A DNA stretch of 64,000 nt from Ampullaceana balthica (taxonomy: Eukaryota > Mollusca > Gastropoda > Lymnaeidae). Under the pieces are notes generated by a model. It made no database searches. It was not told the DNA's origin and saw nothing but the letters and a program-made list of their open reading frames with translations. This document shows, one piece after another, positions 1-12,323 of this stretch. The position numbers and the translations under genes were made by a program. Every line of letters starts with the position of its first letter. Within the stretch, counting starts at the first letter, position 1. The stretch spans positions 411,729-475,728 of the forward strand of contig CALYLW010000121.1 of NCBI GenBank assembly GCA_944989445.1, read 5' to 3'.

Positions 1-528
1 AAATTAATTTAGATTGTAACACTTCACAATTTTTATTTCAAAATGAATAATGTTCTAACAATCGGTAAACTATCGCTACAATAGATGACCAAAGAATAAT
101 TAATTATAACGTCTCTATAAATTCATACAATCGTATTTGGTGTGGATTATTTTCATTTGTTTCACTGGACTTTCCTAAAGATGAAATGAATATGAGGTGT
201 AAAGGGAATTATGATTAATATAGTTCAAAGACGTAATTTTTTTTAATGGTGGCGTAATTGGTATTCTTTTGTCAATTAACTTAAGCAGATGGGAACCTCT
301 TGCATTGCAGCCCTATTGTATTGAAGGCTCTTGATAGTTTTCAATAATCACTGCAATAATTCACCAGGTATTAAATTATTCTAGTAGCTGGGGTTAACTA
401 ATATATGTATATGATTTATAAATAAAATTATGGGTTTAAAGCTTCACACGAGAAAATAAAAGGAAAAATTGTGATGCAGCCAGAACTGAAAAAAGACAAC
501 TTTGCAAGTGCATATCTATGTAACAGGA
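1..528. other. AT-rich intronic sequence left of the hAT element
   Basis: I see no coding potential, repeat array or RNA gene here. It should lie within paladin intron 3, because the next paladin exon expected on the minus strand is not in the window. Confidence 0.4.
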
Positions 529-951
529 TATATAAACAGTGGCGTAGCGAGGGGGGGGCAGGGGGACATATTTCCCCAGGCGCCACATTAGGGGGCGCCA
601 AAATGAGTATTAAAACTCATTAGTTAATTTTATTTTGGTGTAAACTATTGTATCCCAAATACGTTTGCAAGATTCAATTTTGGAGCTCCGAAAATATCTT
701 CATTACAAACCAGTTGGTAAGCCTGATTTAGGCGCCCCCATTGAGCGTTAAGGGGCGCCATTCTACTCATAAATAAATGACACATCCACAATGAAGAATT
801 GCTTATGGCGTTTAAAAAAAATTAATTGTGAGTTGCTGGGAGTGAGACTAGGGGAGCAGTAAGAGGCAAAGGCGATTCTATTAATAGAACAGACAGAGAT
901 GACACTAAAAGCAACCAAAATGACCAAGACAAGAAAAGGAGTGGCTTAAAG

Positions 952-2229
952 CAGTGGTTCTCAACCTGCGGTCTGCGGAGCAATAGTGGTCCGCGAAGAT
1001 GTGCCTGGTGGTCCGCGAGCAAAGCATGAAATTTACGCACTGTATGATTCATCAAGAAAGACTAGCAAGTAAAACGCAGACTTAAAATATATTTTTGATC
1101 TGGCCTAAATAGTTTTTAAATTTTATCAAGGCTCGTCTATTAAATTCTGTCTCTTTGATTTCTTATGTTCGAATATGAATCTTGAACATTAACAGTTACT
1201 GATGTATACTGAAGTTCGCTGGTTATCAGACTGTTTGAATAACGTGATGACGTAAGAGAGTTTCTTGTAGAAAAAACTCAAAGCTTGTTGATCATTTGAA
1301 CCATAGCTTATGGGTTGCTGTTCTGGCTTATTTGGCTGAAATTTTTGAAGAACTCAATAAACTTAATTCAACTCGGCAAGGAAAGCAGACACATTTAATT
1401 ACTCTCAGTGACAAAGTGTCTGCTTTTACGAAAAATCTTGATCTTTGGAAAAGAAGATTATTTCAAGGTACCTTTGAGATGTTTGATCAATTGTACGAAA
1501 CCACCGAGAAACCAGAAAATGCTAGAAATAAATAAACAAACTGTTGATAAATTTGATTTCTGGTCATATTCAATCAATGCAGAACCAATTTAAATTCTAC
1601 TTTTGTGATTTTTAACGTTCAGTGGTTTTTCGTGGGTGTCCAGACCTAATCTCGCACACATTCACTCATCAAATAAAAAAATGACCACCATCGTAATTAA
1701 ACCAATTCATTGAACTGACTAGCGATACCACTTTGAATATGTTGCATCAGAAAGTGGGCTTAATGAAATTTTGAGTACTCCTAACTGTCTCAGCTAGCTT
1801 TTAAAATACGTTTACCCTTTGCAACTTTGTGAAAGTGGATTTTCTGCATTGCTTACAATAAAAACAAAACATCGTTCGTACTAAATAAACTAATATGGCA
1901 GTCTTTTTAATACAAACTACTGTTTATGACTTAAAGTTTTTTTTATAGTAAGCAAGTAGAATTAAATAAGAAGACTATGAGACTAATATAAATGACATTT
2001 GTTCGTTACAAAAGAAAGCCATTACAATATTGTTTTTGGAGCACGCAAATCGTAGCATATTAGTATAGTTTTACTAACTAACATGTATATTACTTATAGC
2101 TAGCTATATACACAGTATAATTATATTTAACTTTCCAGCACGGCAGTAGCACGATTTTTAGTAGTGGTCCGTAGCTAAGACACACATTTTTCAAGTGGTT
2201 ATTGAATCTCAAAAGGTTGAGAACCACTG
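952..2229 (+). mobile_element. nested hAT-Charlie-like transposon
   Basis: The left end CAGTGGTTCTCAACCT (952-967) pairs with a right end whose reverse complement is CAGTGGTTCTCAACCTTT (ending 2229). Flanking 8-bp duplications are GCTTAAAG (944-951) and GCTTACAG (2230-2237), seven of eight identical. The termini match the familiar Charlie-type 'cagtggttctcaacc' ends. Inside are remnants of a ZBED/SCAND3-like hAT transposase (1205-1885). It must be younger than the 537-4352 element that contains it. Confidence 0.9.
1205..1885 (+). pseudogene. hAT transposase remnant (ZBED/SCAND3-like)
   Basis: Three separated pieces, read on the plus strand, match this transposase type. TEVRWLSD near 1210-1235 is the conserved motif before the insertion domain. 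An open stretch at 1296-1535 contains LAEIFEELNKLN, KVSAFTKNLDLWKRRL and a Gly-Thr-Phe-Glu-Met-Phe run. Near 1790-1885 there is LPFATLCESGFSALLTIKTK, the C-terminal hAT dimerisation signature. Stops and frameshifts separate the pieces, so no intact protein is made. Family assignment is from motif recognition, not a search. Confidence 0.75.
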
Positions 2230-2365
2230 GCTTACAGAATAGTTAATTCGCGTCCCTTTGCTGCATGCTGTGACTCTTTAAAAAATTACTTCCCCAATCC
2301 CTCTGTGGAGGGAGTAAAGTGGGGGAGAGGAGGGAAGGTCTCTCCTCTCACGGGCTTCCGTCGGT

Positions 2366-3990
2366 ATGTCAAAGCAAGTTGGATTCCTTTCATATGAAAC
2401 AGCAGACACCGCCTCTCTTTCCTGTCTCTCTGTGATCAAACTTGTTGCTCAATATGATCCACTGTTAGAAAAACACCTACAACATGCCCGAGATAATCCA
2501 GGTTCAGTATCTTATTTATCACCGGAAATCCAAAATGAATTTATCCACCTACTTACATCGACTGTAAGGAATCAGCTGTTGAGTGAAATCAGAAAAAAAC
2601 AAGTACTACGGTATCTTACTTGACTCAACATTCGATCTAGGACACTGGGAACAGTTTTCTCAAGTCATCAGATTTGTGGATGTTGATTTTCAAACTAAAA
2701 AAGTAACCATCAAAGAATCATTTTTAGGTTTTGTACAGATACATTCCAAAGACGCAGCAAACCTGCTTGAAAGAGTTATCGTAGAAAAACTGGAATCTAA
2801 TAGCATACCACTAACCGACTGTCGGTCACAATGTTATGACAATGCTGCTGTAATGACTGGGCATATATCCGGCCTTCAACAGCGAAATATGTGCCAGAAA
2901 TCACAGAGCATTGTGCATCAACTGTGACAACCACAGCTTAAACTTAGCAAGAGTACACTCAACTAAACAGGATCCAGTTACTATCACGTTTTTTTGGAAC
3001 AGTTGAAAGTATAAATTTTTGTTTTCTCTCGTTCAACAACTCGTTGGGAAGAATTAAAAAGAGTTGTGCCAATCACAATGAAGAGGGAGTCTGAAACACG
3101 TTGGAGTGCACGATCAGAAGCTGTTAAAGCTATTTATGAGGACTAGATGAACTGGTAGGGCGGTTGGAAAAATTATTAGAACATACAAATATGACGCCTG
3201 ACACTAGATGTGATGCAGAAGCTTTGCTGGTAGGTATATTAAACTTTAACTTCCTAGTTTTGTTAAATTTCTGGAACATCATACTTGGGAAAATTGATTG
3301 TGTCCAGAAACGGTTGCAGAATCCTACTGTGAATTTCAAGGAAGCAGCATCTGATCTTGAATCGCTTGAGTCAGAAATTGTCAACATTCGTGATAATTTG
3401 AGCCAGGTTGCGGTAGACAATGGAAAAGAAGATACACAACTTTGGGAATCGAGGTTGACAGAAGGATTAAACGACATCGGAGGATGCCTGGAGAATTAAC
3501 AAGAGATGCAGGACTTTCTGCAGAAGAAGAAATTTCACATGATATGAACAGCGTAATTGATAGACTCCAAAAAGAGATATCTATACGGTTTTTACGTCTA
3601 AAAAACCTAAACAACAAATTTGGATTTTTATTAGACGTAAAAACTCTTCTTGCTGAGACAAAAGTCGATACACTTCGTTAAAATTGCTTAGATTTTGCTA
3701 ATTTCTACGACACTGACGTCAATGGTCACGAATTGTGCACAGAAACCGGAGACTGAAAAATGCTGCTCAGTAACCGGGCTGAAGTTCTACCGAAAACTCC
3801 TTTGGATCTTCTTGGTTTTTATTGTTTCATATGGAGATGACGTATTTCCGAATCTGCGCATTTCACTACAAATACTTCTAACAATTGCTGTTTCAACTGA
3901 AACTGTGAGCGGTCCTTCAGCAAACTGAAGCTTATTTTGTCTTATTTACGTGCTTCAATGGGACAAGATCGTATGAGTGATCTTGCACTC
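2366..3990 (+). pseudogene. hAT transposase, ZMYM1/DUF4371-like, frameshifted
   Basis: An 85-residue open stretch (2366-2623) carries VIKLVAQYDPLLEKHLQHAR and YLSPEIQNEFIHLL. It shifts frame into 2583-2927, with YYGILLDSTFDLGHWEQFS (the DST catalytic-region motif), DCRSQCYDNAAVMTGHISGLQ and an RNase-H-like fold segment. Further pieces lie at 3164-3499 and 3442-3681. The C-terminal dimerisation block appears near 3855-3930 (LRISLQILLTIAVSTE, then a frameshifted RSFSKLKL-type motif) and runs to about 3990. At least three frame breaks are visible, so it is dead. The motif order is that of DUF4371 plus hAT-C transposases related to ZMYM1. Confidence 0.85.
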
Positions 3991-4564
3991 TTTGCATCGA
4001 AAGAGAAACACTTGAGAATATTAATTTTGACAACGTGATTAACGAGTTTGCGCCATTCAAAGCAAGGAGGATCAATTTGTTGTAGACTATGTCTATTCGT
4101 GTCATGTATAATTGATATAGTTTTTTTTTCAAATAAATTGCTTTACAACCGTATAGAGAAATATTAGTCTGTATTCTATTTCATTAAAATACCAAATACT
4201 TCGAAAATGAACCATATAAACCGTAAAATTTCAATTTTAAATTTATTTTGGGGTGGTGGGCGCTCAGTGAGCCCCCAGAATCTTTCGGTCCGACAAGGGG
4301 CGCAGATTTTGTCTCATGTCCCCGGGCGCACATGACCCTAGCTGCGCCACTGTATATAACATCTAAATTCTTTTCAATACTTTAAGATTTCATGAATATC
4401 ATATCCACAATCAATACATCGTTATCACAAGATAGAAAAGCACAAAATAACGTGTCTATTTCATGCAGATGATAAAGTGTATGGTTATTTTACAAACTTA
4501 GAATGGCGAACGAATACTTTGTAACAACACGATATTATGTCTTATATATATCGCTTGAACAGAC

Positions 4565-4744
4565 CGAGTTTCCGGAAGACACCAGGTGTGACAGAACTTT
4601 ACTGAGACCGTTGACGGTGGGCTGACCAGACGCGTACACGGGCTGGTCTGAAGTGGCTTGGTAGAAGTTTGGTGCGCATGTCTGCTTGTACGTCTGAAGG
4701 ACGTCCGTGACGTCATTGAAGTCTTGCACGATGAAATACTTGCC
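4565..4744 (-). CDS. PALD1: paladin-like protein, exon 3
   Basis: The exon reads GKYFIVQDFNDVTDVLQTYK, then a TCAPNFYQ segment, then SGQPTVNGLSKVLSHLV. Known paladin N-termini have the same order: a G-K/R-YF-V-D segment, an APNF-x-Q motif and a GQP-x-x-x-G-x-x-x-VL motif. The acceptor is TTTATTTCAG at 4745-4754, phase 0. The frame is open to a stop at 4535. I place the donor after 4565 (TCG|GTCTGT) because family similarity ends there, at SSGNS; this gives 60 codons, phase 0 at both ends. Paladin is a cytoplasmic, membrane-associated phosphatase-domain protein. The CX5R phosphatase motifs lie downstream of this part and are not in the window. The donor is the least certain point. Confidence 0.8.
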
Positions 4745-6764
4745 CTGAAATAAACATACAGAGATCTTTTTTTCCAAATTGATATACTTAGAAATAAAAG
4801 CGTTGTTAATGAGTTTTTTCATCGTCTAAAAATACTATTGAGAATCCTTATTAAGGATCATATGTGATTTTTTATGACAGAACTCTTTTTGTCTGTCATC
4901 GCATAAAATATCATGAGAAAAATTAACATTCTGCAAGTGTGTGATAATTTTCAAAAAGAAAGGTGCACAATAAAACGTATTAAAGAGGTACTTTTTGAAG
5001 AGTATTTCCAAAGTTAAAGTTTAAATCAAGCGTGATGCTGAGAAAAATCTGCACGAATTTATCCGTTCATCTAATATTTCCCGCTGAATCGGAATGCGAT
5101 AAAGCTTTTAAATAAAATAAAAGATACACAAATTGTGTAAGCAAACCAATAAATTAAAGCTTTATTAATTGACTACTGCAAAAGTAGATGCTTCTGTACA
5201 AATATCTCACACAGGTATTAAAATTATATTTACATTATATAAGTCATTCTATATCATGGAAAAATAATTACATATCTTGTATTTCATTAGTTAAACTTCG
5301 AAATTGAAACCATAAGATTAATGTCGTTTTCAATGTTTAAACCAACTATAGGCAAAATGAGGTAAATTAAGTCTAATAATATAAGATGGAAATCTCGGGG
5401 AAATGGCGCCTATATCGAGTAAACACTACATACGTAAAACTAAATTACTGAAGTGAGTTAAGATTTGTTAAATACTCCATCATGCTGGTGTTATTTGGAA
5501 ACGGAAGTCACGTGTGGTTTCTATTGGCTTGGCAGCGGGAAAAAAAAGTCATTTTGTCCTACTAACCTACTTTATATTTTGTTTCATTAGAGTAAAACAA
5601 AATGTATATTACCTAGCGCAGTAAACCCCAACCATATTTCTTAATTAATCATCTCCGGATGAGCCTTCTCTGATGTCACCCTGCCCTTTTGGCAATCTGT
5701 ACTGATGGTTGGAAAACGTCCCTTTTTTGCTTTCTACCCTTGTGGTACCCTAAGATTTCACGTTTGGAACACGGCACTTTTGGCTATCTGACCTTAATGT
5801 ACCTTAATCTTTTTTTAAAATTTGTATTAAAAATAGATGTCGTATAAAACCAGCATGATTGGTCTTTTTAAAATTTCTTTACGTCTTGTCATTGATCCCA
5901 TCCTTATTTGATGAGATTACCACACCATCTACCCTTTCTTAAGTGACGCAGACACTTATACTCAAATGTTCCATTGATGGCAACGTTTTCAAAGGTTGAT
6001 AAAAGAAAACATTTGCAAAGCTCATGCCCTAAGCAACAATCTAGAAACAATACACTGAAACAATGCATAGAAATAATATATAATATAATTCAAAAAGGGG
6101 TACCTCAAATGACATGATTTTTTTTTAAAAAGCAATTTCTATTCTCTAGTGAACAGGAAACATTTTTACATTTAATATGAAACAATTTTCGAATTTTCGT
6201 TTAATTATCATTATTTTATTTAGTAATTTAAACGTATTTTTATTCTAATTTTCATTTTTACAATTTACTTTTCATTAAATCTTATAGTTCATGCTTCTCT
6301 TGCATTTATAATCGAGAAGCTTTTTGTACTTTACTAATTTTTTGGGATTGGGGGAAAGTGGGCTGGACATTTTTGAGTTTACCGCCACATAATTTACTAA
6401 AGGGGTTTATTAAAAAAACTTATTGCGAATGTATTGGGTACTGAAATCCTAACGATTGTCTAATTAAGATTGTCATACTCTGTGCATTTCAAGCTATTCG
6501 CCCCCATTGACTTCATTGACAAAGACTTCAATAATCCTCCTTCACTTTGCATTCCGGGACATTTGTGCAAAAGCTTTCGTTTATCAACCATCGTTGCGCA
6601 TATTTTTCCTGCAACAATTAGTAATAAAAAAAATATATAAAAGCCCAAGTCACTCACTGTCTCCGTAACAGTCCATAGCAGTTAAAAAAGAAAGGTATCA
6701 TTTTGGTTTCGATATTAACATAGCATGTGGTGTTTCTCGCCGTTAAAATATTATATGATGTCAA

Positions 6765-6900
6765 TTAACCAAACAATTGTAAAATACTTTGTTTACATTT
6801 CAGGAAGTTTAATAATACGTATTTATAAAAAAGGATAAGTTAGTTGGGCTTTTGAAAAAAGTGGGCGCTGTAGGCGCTCTACAACCCCTTGTAAATAAAT
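6765..6900 (+). mobile_element. Helitron-family internal fragment
   Basis: The segment 'aaaatactttgtttacatt' onward, through a 'gttgggcttttgaaaaaagt' run and GC-rich ggcgctgtaggcgc, matches the interior of the complete non-autonomous Helitron at 50177-50813 (50497-50600) and two copies at 40510-40750. No termini remain here. Confidence 0.6.
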
Positions 6901-7571
6901 AATGAAATAAACTTTTTTTTTAAAGCGCAGCCAATTAAAATACATGAAATGCAAATTAAAATATTTTTTGGACCTCTTTGACATCTTGTGACGTCACGCA
7001 CTTTAAATTGTTGAGCGTGTGGGTGGAATAAATAGCCGGGTATGGAGTGAATTAGAATAATTCACACACAAAAAATATACGGGAGGGGGGGGAGAGTGCG
7101 TAATGCAATGGCGGGAAGTCGCAGCAAACGTTAAACAACACATACACACGCACAGTTATTTCACATTGAGGCTTAATAAAGATTGCCCCCACATAATGGT
7201 ACACTACGCAGTAACTTGGCGTCTGAAATTTAAGTGAAAAATGGTGATGGTTACCGGGGGAGGGGAAGGGGGAAATGGAGGGAGAGGAAAGCAAAATTTT
7301 ACGCTTCTTAATAAAGTACAGAAAATAAAGTGATCAAGTGAGAATAATTATTGAATGAGTTTTAGGATTTAAAATATATAATAAAGATTGCCATTAAGCA
7401 ATGTCTTCACAAATATTTATTTAATTATTTTTTTTTGTACATTTTTTAACATGTTAGATTAAAACTCTAATAGCCTACATTGTCAACTGGCCCCTGAAGC
7501 CGTCGCACACATGTGGACTTCTTGAACTAAGGTATACACACCTGGGGACGTCAGGGATGTGGGAGCGTATA

Positions 7572-7991
7572 GGTAGGTACATTGTATATGCCACTGCCCA
7601 ACAGATGGATCACTTATAGGTAAGTACATTGTATATGTCACTGCCCAACAGATGGATCACTTATAGGTAGGTACATTGTAGATGCCACTGCCCAACAGAT
7701 GGATCACTTATAGGTAGGTACATTGTAGATGTCACTGCCCAACAGATGGATCACTTATAGGTAGGTACATTGTAGATGCCACTGCCCAACAGATGGATCA
7801 CTTATAGGTAGGTACATTGTAGATGCCACTGCCCAACAGATGGATCACTTATAGGTAGGTACATTGTAGATGTCACTGCCCAACAGATGGATCACTTATA
7901 GGTAGGTACATTGTATATGTCACTGCCCAAAAGATGGATCACTTATAGGTAAGTACATTGTATATGCCCCTGCCCAAAAGGTGAAGCACTT
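7572..7991 (+). repeat. 47-bp minisatellite, about 9 copies
   Basis: The unit starts ggtaggtacattgtagatg and ends gatggatcacttata. Copies differ by a few substitutions (tatatg/tagatg, gccact/gtcact), and the last copy is degraded. There are no unique spacers, and the unit has no recognisable coding or structural signal. Confidence 0.9.
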
Positions 7992-8703
7992 AGCCAAGGG
8001 GTTTGAATTAGTACGGTTTCGGTGGTCTTTTTAAAACTTGTAGCCAAAATTCTTCTTTAATTGATTTATTGTAAGTCGTTTTTTAGTTATTTTAAAGTCA
8101 ATTCAATAATTCAATTTTTTATACACTCTTTCCAATAGTTTAACTTCTCAACACACCCATATATGTAAATATTTTGAATATTTATGGTTTGCTAGTTTGC
8201 TTCACCAAAGATGAATTTTTAAAATCACCTTTTAGCTCATAATTCAGCGTATCTCTAGTGAATTTCTTAAAAGTTGATATACAATATGCAAGCTCTGTAT
8301 TTAATTCATCTAAAGTAAACATTGATGAATATTTTTTAAAAGAATATTTTTTTTAATTTAATATGTTTTTTACGATCATTCTTTTCTTTAGTGTTTCCAA
8401 GCCTTGCGCGCATTTAAACGTACTGATAACAAATTTCTTCAAGTACGCTTTCCTAGTCCAAGTACACTTTCGACAGCCTTAAAATGGTATCCATTCTTTT
8501 CATTATTATTTCATCCAGCAAAGACGACAACTTGAGCTAAATTGAAATATTTTATTTTACCTAACTATCGTTTTTCTCGTCTTCCCGTAAATTTTCAATA
8601 GGATTTGTTGACGGGACCCAGCAGTATATTGAACTATTTTGAGCCCTTTCCAAACGTATGCCCTCCTCTCCCCCACTCCCCGATAGAGTCTGTGACATTT
8701 TAC

Positions 8704-8861
8704 CTTGATAAGTGGATGTTCTGGCATGCCGTCTGCCAGGCTCCCATTGACGATTGGTTCGTTGAGCTCAAGGAACTGTTGGAACTCCTCCCGGCAGTCC
8801 TTGATGATGACAGGCGCCACCTTGTTGGTACGGACCACACATTGCTTGCCTGCGTACATTT
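8704..8861 (-). CDS. PALD1: paladin-like protein, exon 2
   Basis: This 158-nt exon has strong splice sites on the minus strand: acceptor CTTGCTGCTCCCCAG just upstream of 8861, and donor ATCAAG|GTAAAA after 8704. It starts in phase 1 and ends in phase 0. It reads MYAGKQCVV, then RTNKVAPVIIKDCREEFQQF, then LADGMPEHPLIK. NKVAPV-x-I, C-K/R-EEF and PEH-x-L just before G-K/R-YF are the conserved N-terminal landmarks of paladin. The phase-0 end matches the phase-0 acceptor of the exon at 4744, giving PEHPLIK|GKYFIVQD, a junction inside the conserved block. It covers roughly residues 18-70 of the predicted protein. Identification is from memory of the family, not a search. Confidence 0.87.
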
Positions 8862-10032
8862 CTGGGGAGCAGCAAGAGAAGCAAGCACACTTGAAACATT
8901 TGAAAAGTCCTAACTACCATCATATTGTCAACGAACACAGAAATTTCATGATGTGTGGCGTGCTCGAGTATTTTAGAATCAATGAGACTTTACAAGAAAT
9001 TAACATATACATGTTAAACATAATAGCATTTATCTGGTTCTCCTGGTATTTAAATCTGGGAAAATGTTGTATAGCGTTATCGTTGTACACGCACGTTTAT
9101 GTCCCAGTCAATCAACACTGCGGTAAAGTTCTAGTTATTAGTTAGAGTTTCCTCAGACGAAAAGAAAAACTTAGAATTATTCTAATAAACATTAAATACA
9201 GGCAATTGTCATTCAGTTTGGTTCTTTTTTTGTTTGGTTTTTATAGGGGGCATATTTAAAGAAAGTGGTTTTAAGTCCAATCTAAAATGAAAATATTACA
9301 AATGTTAAAAAAAATATCTTCTATTCTAAGGCCACTGACGTTTATCGTTAAAATAAATTAAACTTAATTCTAAATAGAACCCTACAATATGTGACCTTAT
9401 GGGATATATTGAAATTATGAAGTTAGAATTAAAATGTGGCCCACCCCAGAATTAGGCTATTTCAAATGGTGGATTTTTAATGACTAAGACATATAGTTTC
9501 TCATTTAAAATAGGTAAACAAAAATATTATCTCTCCCATTAAAATTAAGTGAAAAGATAAGAAGAATCGCGGTGTATTAAACGAAAATAAATTTGGTACC
9601 ATCAGTCCCAAAATGGGTCCTGATCTAAAGACTAAACGGATTAAATGTCAATGGCATTATTCAGTTTAGTCTAAATCTTTCATCCAGCTGTAATTTGTTT
9701 GTTTTCAATAAAAGTGCAATGTAATTCTTTTTTTCCTCAACCAGTAGAAAAAATATATAATTCCAATAGCTTCACCGTTTTCTTCTGTGCAAATGAAAGT
9801 ATCTGAAGTTCGATCAAGGTTCATTAATCCACATAGACGAATGCGGTACAAAAAAAACGTATTTAAAGTAACCGTTGCATTTTGATATCTAACGGATTTC
9901 TGTTATGATTTTTTTTTAATTTTTAAATTTATGTTTTAGTGTATAAAACATAGAGAGAATCGCATTGTGTACATGTATTTCATTTAAAAAGCTTCCAATA
10001 ACGTACGACACGAAATAATGTTATTTAAAATG

Positions 10033-10512
10033 CAGAATATCAGAATATCAGAATATCAGAATATCAGAATATCAGAATATCAGAATATCAGAATATCAGA
10101 ATATCAGAATATCAGAATATCAGAATATCAGAATATCAGAATATCAGAATATCAGAATATCAGAATATCAGAATATCAGAATATCAGAATATCAGAATAT
10201 CAGAATATCAGAATATCAGAATATCAGAATATCAGAATATCAGAATATCAGAATATCAGAATATCAGAATATCAGAATATCAGAATATCAGAATATCAGA
10301 ATATCAGAATATCAGAATATCAGAATATCAGAATATCAGAATATCAGAATATCAGAATATCAGAATATCAGAATATCAGAATATCAGAATATCAGAATAT
10401 CAGAATATCAGAATATCAGAATATCAGAATATCAGAATATCAGAATATCAGAATATCAGAATATCAGAATATCAGAATATCAGAATATCAGAATATCAGA
10501 ATATCAGAATAT
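10033..10512 (+). repeat. perfect 8-bp satellite (CAGAATAT), 60 copies
   Basis: CAGAATAT repeats without a visible error for exactly 480 bp. Eight bases is not a multiple of three and the unit contains no plus-strand stop, so all three plus frames stay open. The apparent 168-residue ORF with an 8-residue QNIRISEY repeat is a by-product, not a gene. Such uniformity implies recent expansion, or possibly assembly or polishing of a longer array. Confidence 0.97.
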
Positions 10513-11096
10513 CACTTAGACTGAAATTATCCCCCTGTAACCAATAGATACTTTGAGACATCGCTATGCTCCAAATGCGTACACCAAATGTAACTGAACT
10601 TGAAATACTTTAGTGACCAATTTAATAAGAGAAATTATAATATTTTTTGAGAATCAATCGAACAGAAGTTATGAAATATCAAATTTGGCTAAGATCCATT
10701 TATTGGACCACTTGAAAATGATTGAGTGACCCATCTATGAACAAACTAAAATATAAAAGGAAAAAAGCCTTTTAAAATGTCCAATGAACTTCATATAGTA
10801 TGAGAGAATCTACCGGGCTGTTCATGATTTGTATGGGAAAATAAAGATCTGATTTTTTACATCTGAAGAAAATTTGCGGCAATTAAAGTTTGAAAAGCGA
10901 TGTTTGCCTTGAGATTCATTAATATGAATTAATTATTTATCATAATCAAGTGGTATTAACCATTAACAGAACGTTAGTTATAGAATATCTGCAAGTTTCA
11001 ATTTCTTAATTGTCAATTACGCTAAACCCTCAAACATTATATGACAGAACGTGCCACCTTAATATATGACCTGAATAAATAGAAGTAAATAAAAAT

Positions 11097-11400
11097 AAAA
11101 CGTAAAAAACCAAGTTTTTCACTATAAATCCTTTATGTACTAGACGTAACTACAAGAATGTTCATTATAATACGCAGCGCCAGACCATCCAGAAATACAA
11201 AATTGCAGTTGTGTCGTAAAACATGTTTAACATAATGCGCACCGATCAGGAATAAATTTATAAAAAGTTTTGTCAATAAAATACGCACCTTATTGTTGCG
11301 CGACAGAAAGGATGTTCAATATAATACGCACCGCGACGCTCTATCTCAAAAAATAGCATGATACATAGGAATAAATAAAATAATCTAAAAAATCAATAAT
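11097..11400 (-). mobile_element. M2 element, 3' part only
   Basis: On the plus strand it begins with cgtaaaaaaccaagtttttc and aaatcctttatgtactagac, the reverse complement of the M2 3' hairpin and 3' inverted repeat. It continues through the conserved 'ataatacgcagcgc' and 'gcgcaccgatcaggaat' blocks. It is cut at about 11400, where copies at 15655 and 50018 continue into the 5' half. A short M1-type 3' end (tcaaaaactttgtttttaag) follows at 11490-11510. Confidence 0.7.
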
Positions 11401-12269
11401 TTAAGCGCCCGTTCAAAACGAGTTATTTTTGGTGCAGTATTTTTTTTTCCAAGACTTTATTTTGAGCGGTACGCGTTGGGATTTATCGTCAAAAACTTTG
11501 TTTTTAAGGTTTATTTATTATAACTATAATGAATAGTATTTTTGACGTTTGGCCGGTCGAGACGGCTGCTGGAGGGGAGGTACAACATGCCATCGAAACC
11601 ACCGCGAACGTTCTTGGGCGGGCTTTATTGCTCGTACATGCATAACAAGACATTCATTGTGGTAAAATACACAATCGTTTTTGTGACGCCATGGCTGTTC
11701 ATTTTTTCAAATTGACGCATCTATGAATGATGCTGGTAAAAATAACATATCCATGTATGTAAATGGTATTCTTAAAAAAACAACAAAAATTTGAAGTGCA
11801 ATAAAAAAAAATTATGTTATGGGTAGATCACGTAATGCCAATGCCTGTGAAGTGAAAGAGTAACACAAATTTAAAACCGAAGTACACATGCTTTTGAATT
11901 ATTTTAATATCTTGTGCGTTTTTTTATTACAATAAATTTAGAAGCGATAAAATATCCCGTTTAGTCAATTGTAGAGTCAGTATTCACCGAAATAAAAACC
12001 TTAACTTTCATACAACGAGCGTTTCTTGATTATCGAGAAAGCCATTTGGCATCGTTCGCATTTCCCTGGATTCAGAGACCCTTCTCAGAAAACAATTCAA
12101 AAATCAATCTAAATATTCGCTTTCAAGAGAACAAAACACAACTAAAACCTTACATCGTCTTATTGAAGTCATCCTGCCCCTCTACATTCTTCTAATTAGA
12201 CCTGTCAACACCCCGTTGCCTGACATCCCCCACCCCCACGCCCTGCAGACGATGTCTAGAGATGTTGGG

Positions 12270-12323
12270 ATATCTCTCTTTCTCTTTCTCTCTCTCTCTC
12301 TCTCTTTCTCTCCTTCTCTCTCC
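12270..12323 (+). repeat. CT-rich microsatellite
   Basis: An imperfect (TC)n tract with occasional TTTC interruptions. No function is implied. Confidence 0.85.

Larger units (their letters stand above)
537..4352 (+). mobile_element. hAT DNA transposon (ZMYM1-like transposase), degraded, interrupted by a nested hAT
   Basis: The ends are CAGTGGCGTAGCGAGG (537-552) and the inverted match CAGTGGCGCAGCTAGG ending at 4352. They are flanked by near-identical 8-bp target duplications, TATATAAA (529-536) and TATATAAC (4353-4360). Eight-base duplications and CAG-type termini are hallmarks of the hAT superfamily. The interior codes on the plus strand for a broken transposase (2366-3990). A second hAT (952-2229) is inserted in its 5' part. 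The 3' end has a GC-rich stretch similar in style to the 5' end (gggcgcc motifs near 570-600 and 740-760). The element sits in the presumed third intron of paladin. Confidence 0.9.
4745..8703 (-). other. paladin intron 2
   Basis: A roughly 3.96 kb AT-rich intron joins two phase-0 splice sites: donor AAG|GTAAAA at 8704/8703 and acceptor CAG at 4745. It holds a Helitron-family fragment (6765-6900) and a 47-bp minisatellite (7572-7991). I see nothing codable in 4760-6760 or 8000-8690. Confidence 0.65.

Noticed and set aside
4535..4564. Extension of paladin exon 3 to the in-frame stop (residues VCSSDIYKT)
   Set aside because: Similarity to paladin stops at SSGNS, and the protein should continue several hundred residues. 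A GTCTGT donor at 4564 fits better, though a short isoform cannot be excluded.
7572..7991. CRISPR-like regular repeats (also considered at 32831-33775 and 49395-49890)
   Set aside because: Units are contiguous with no unique spacers, and the sequence is an animal genome with introns and LINEs.
10018..10524. 168-codon ORF of repeated QNIRISEY
   Set aside because: It is the translation of a perfect 8-bp satellite, equally open in all three plus frames.
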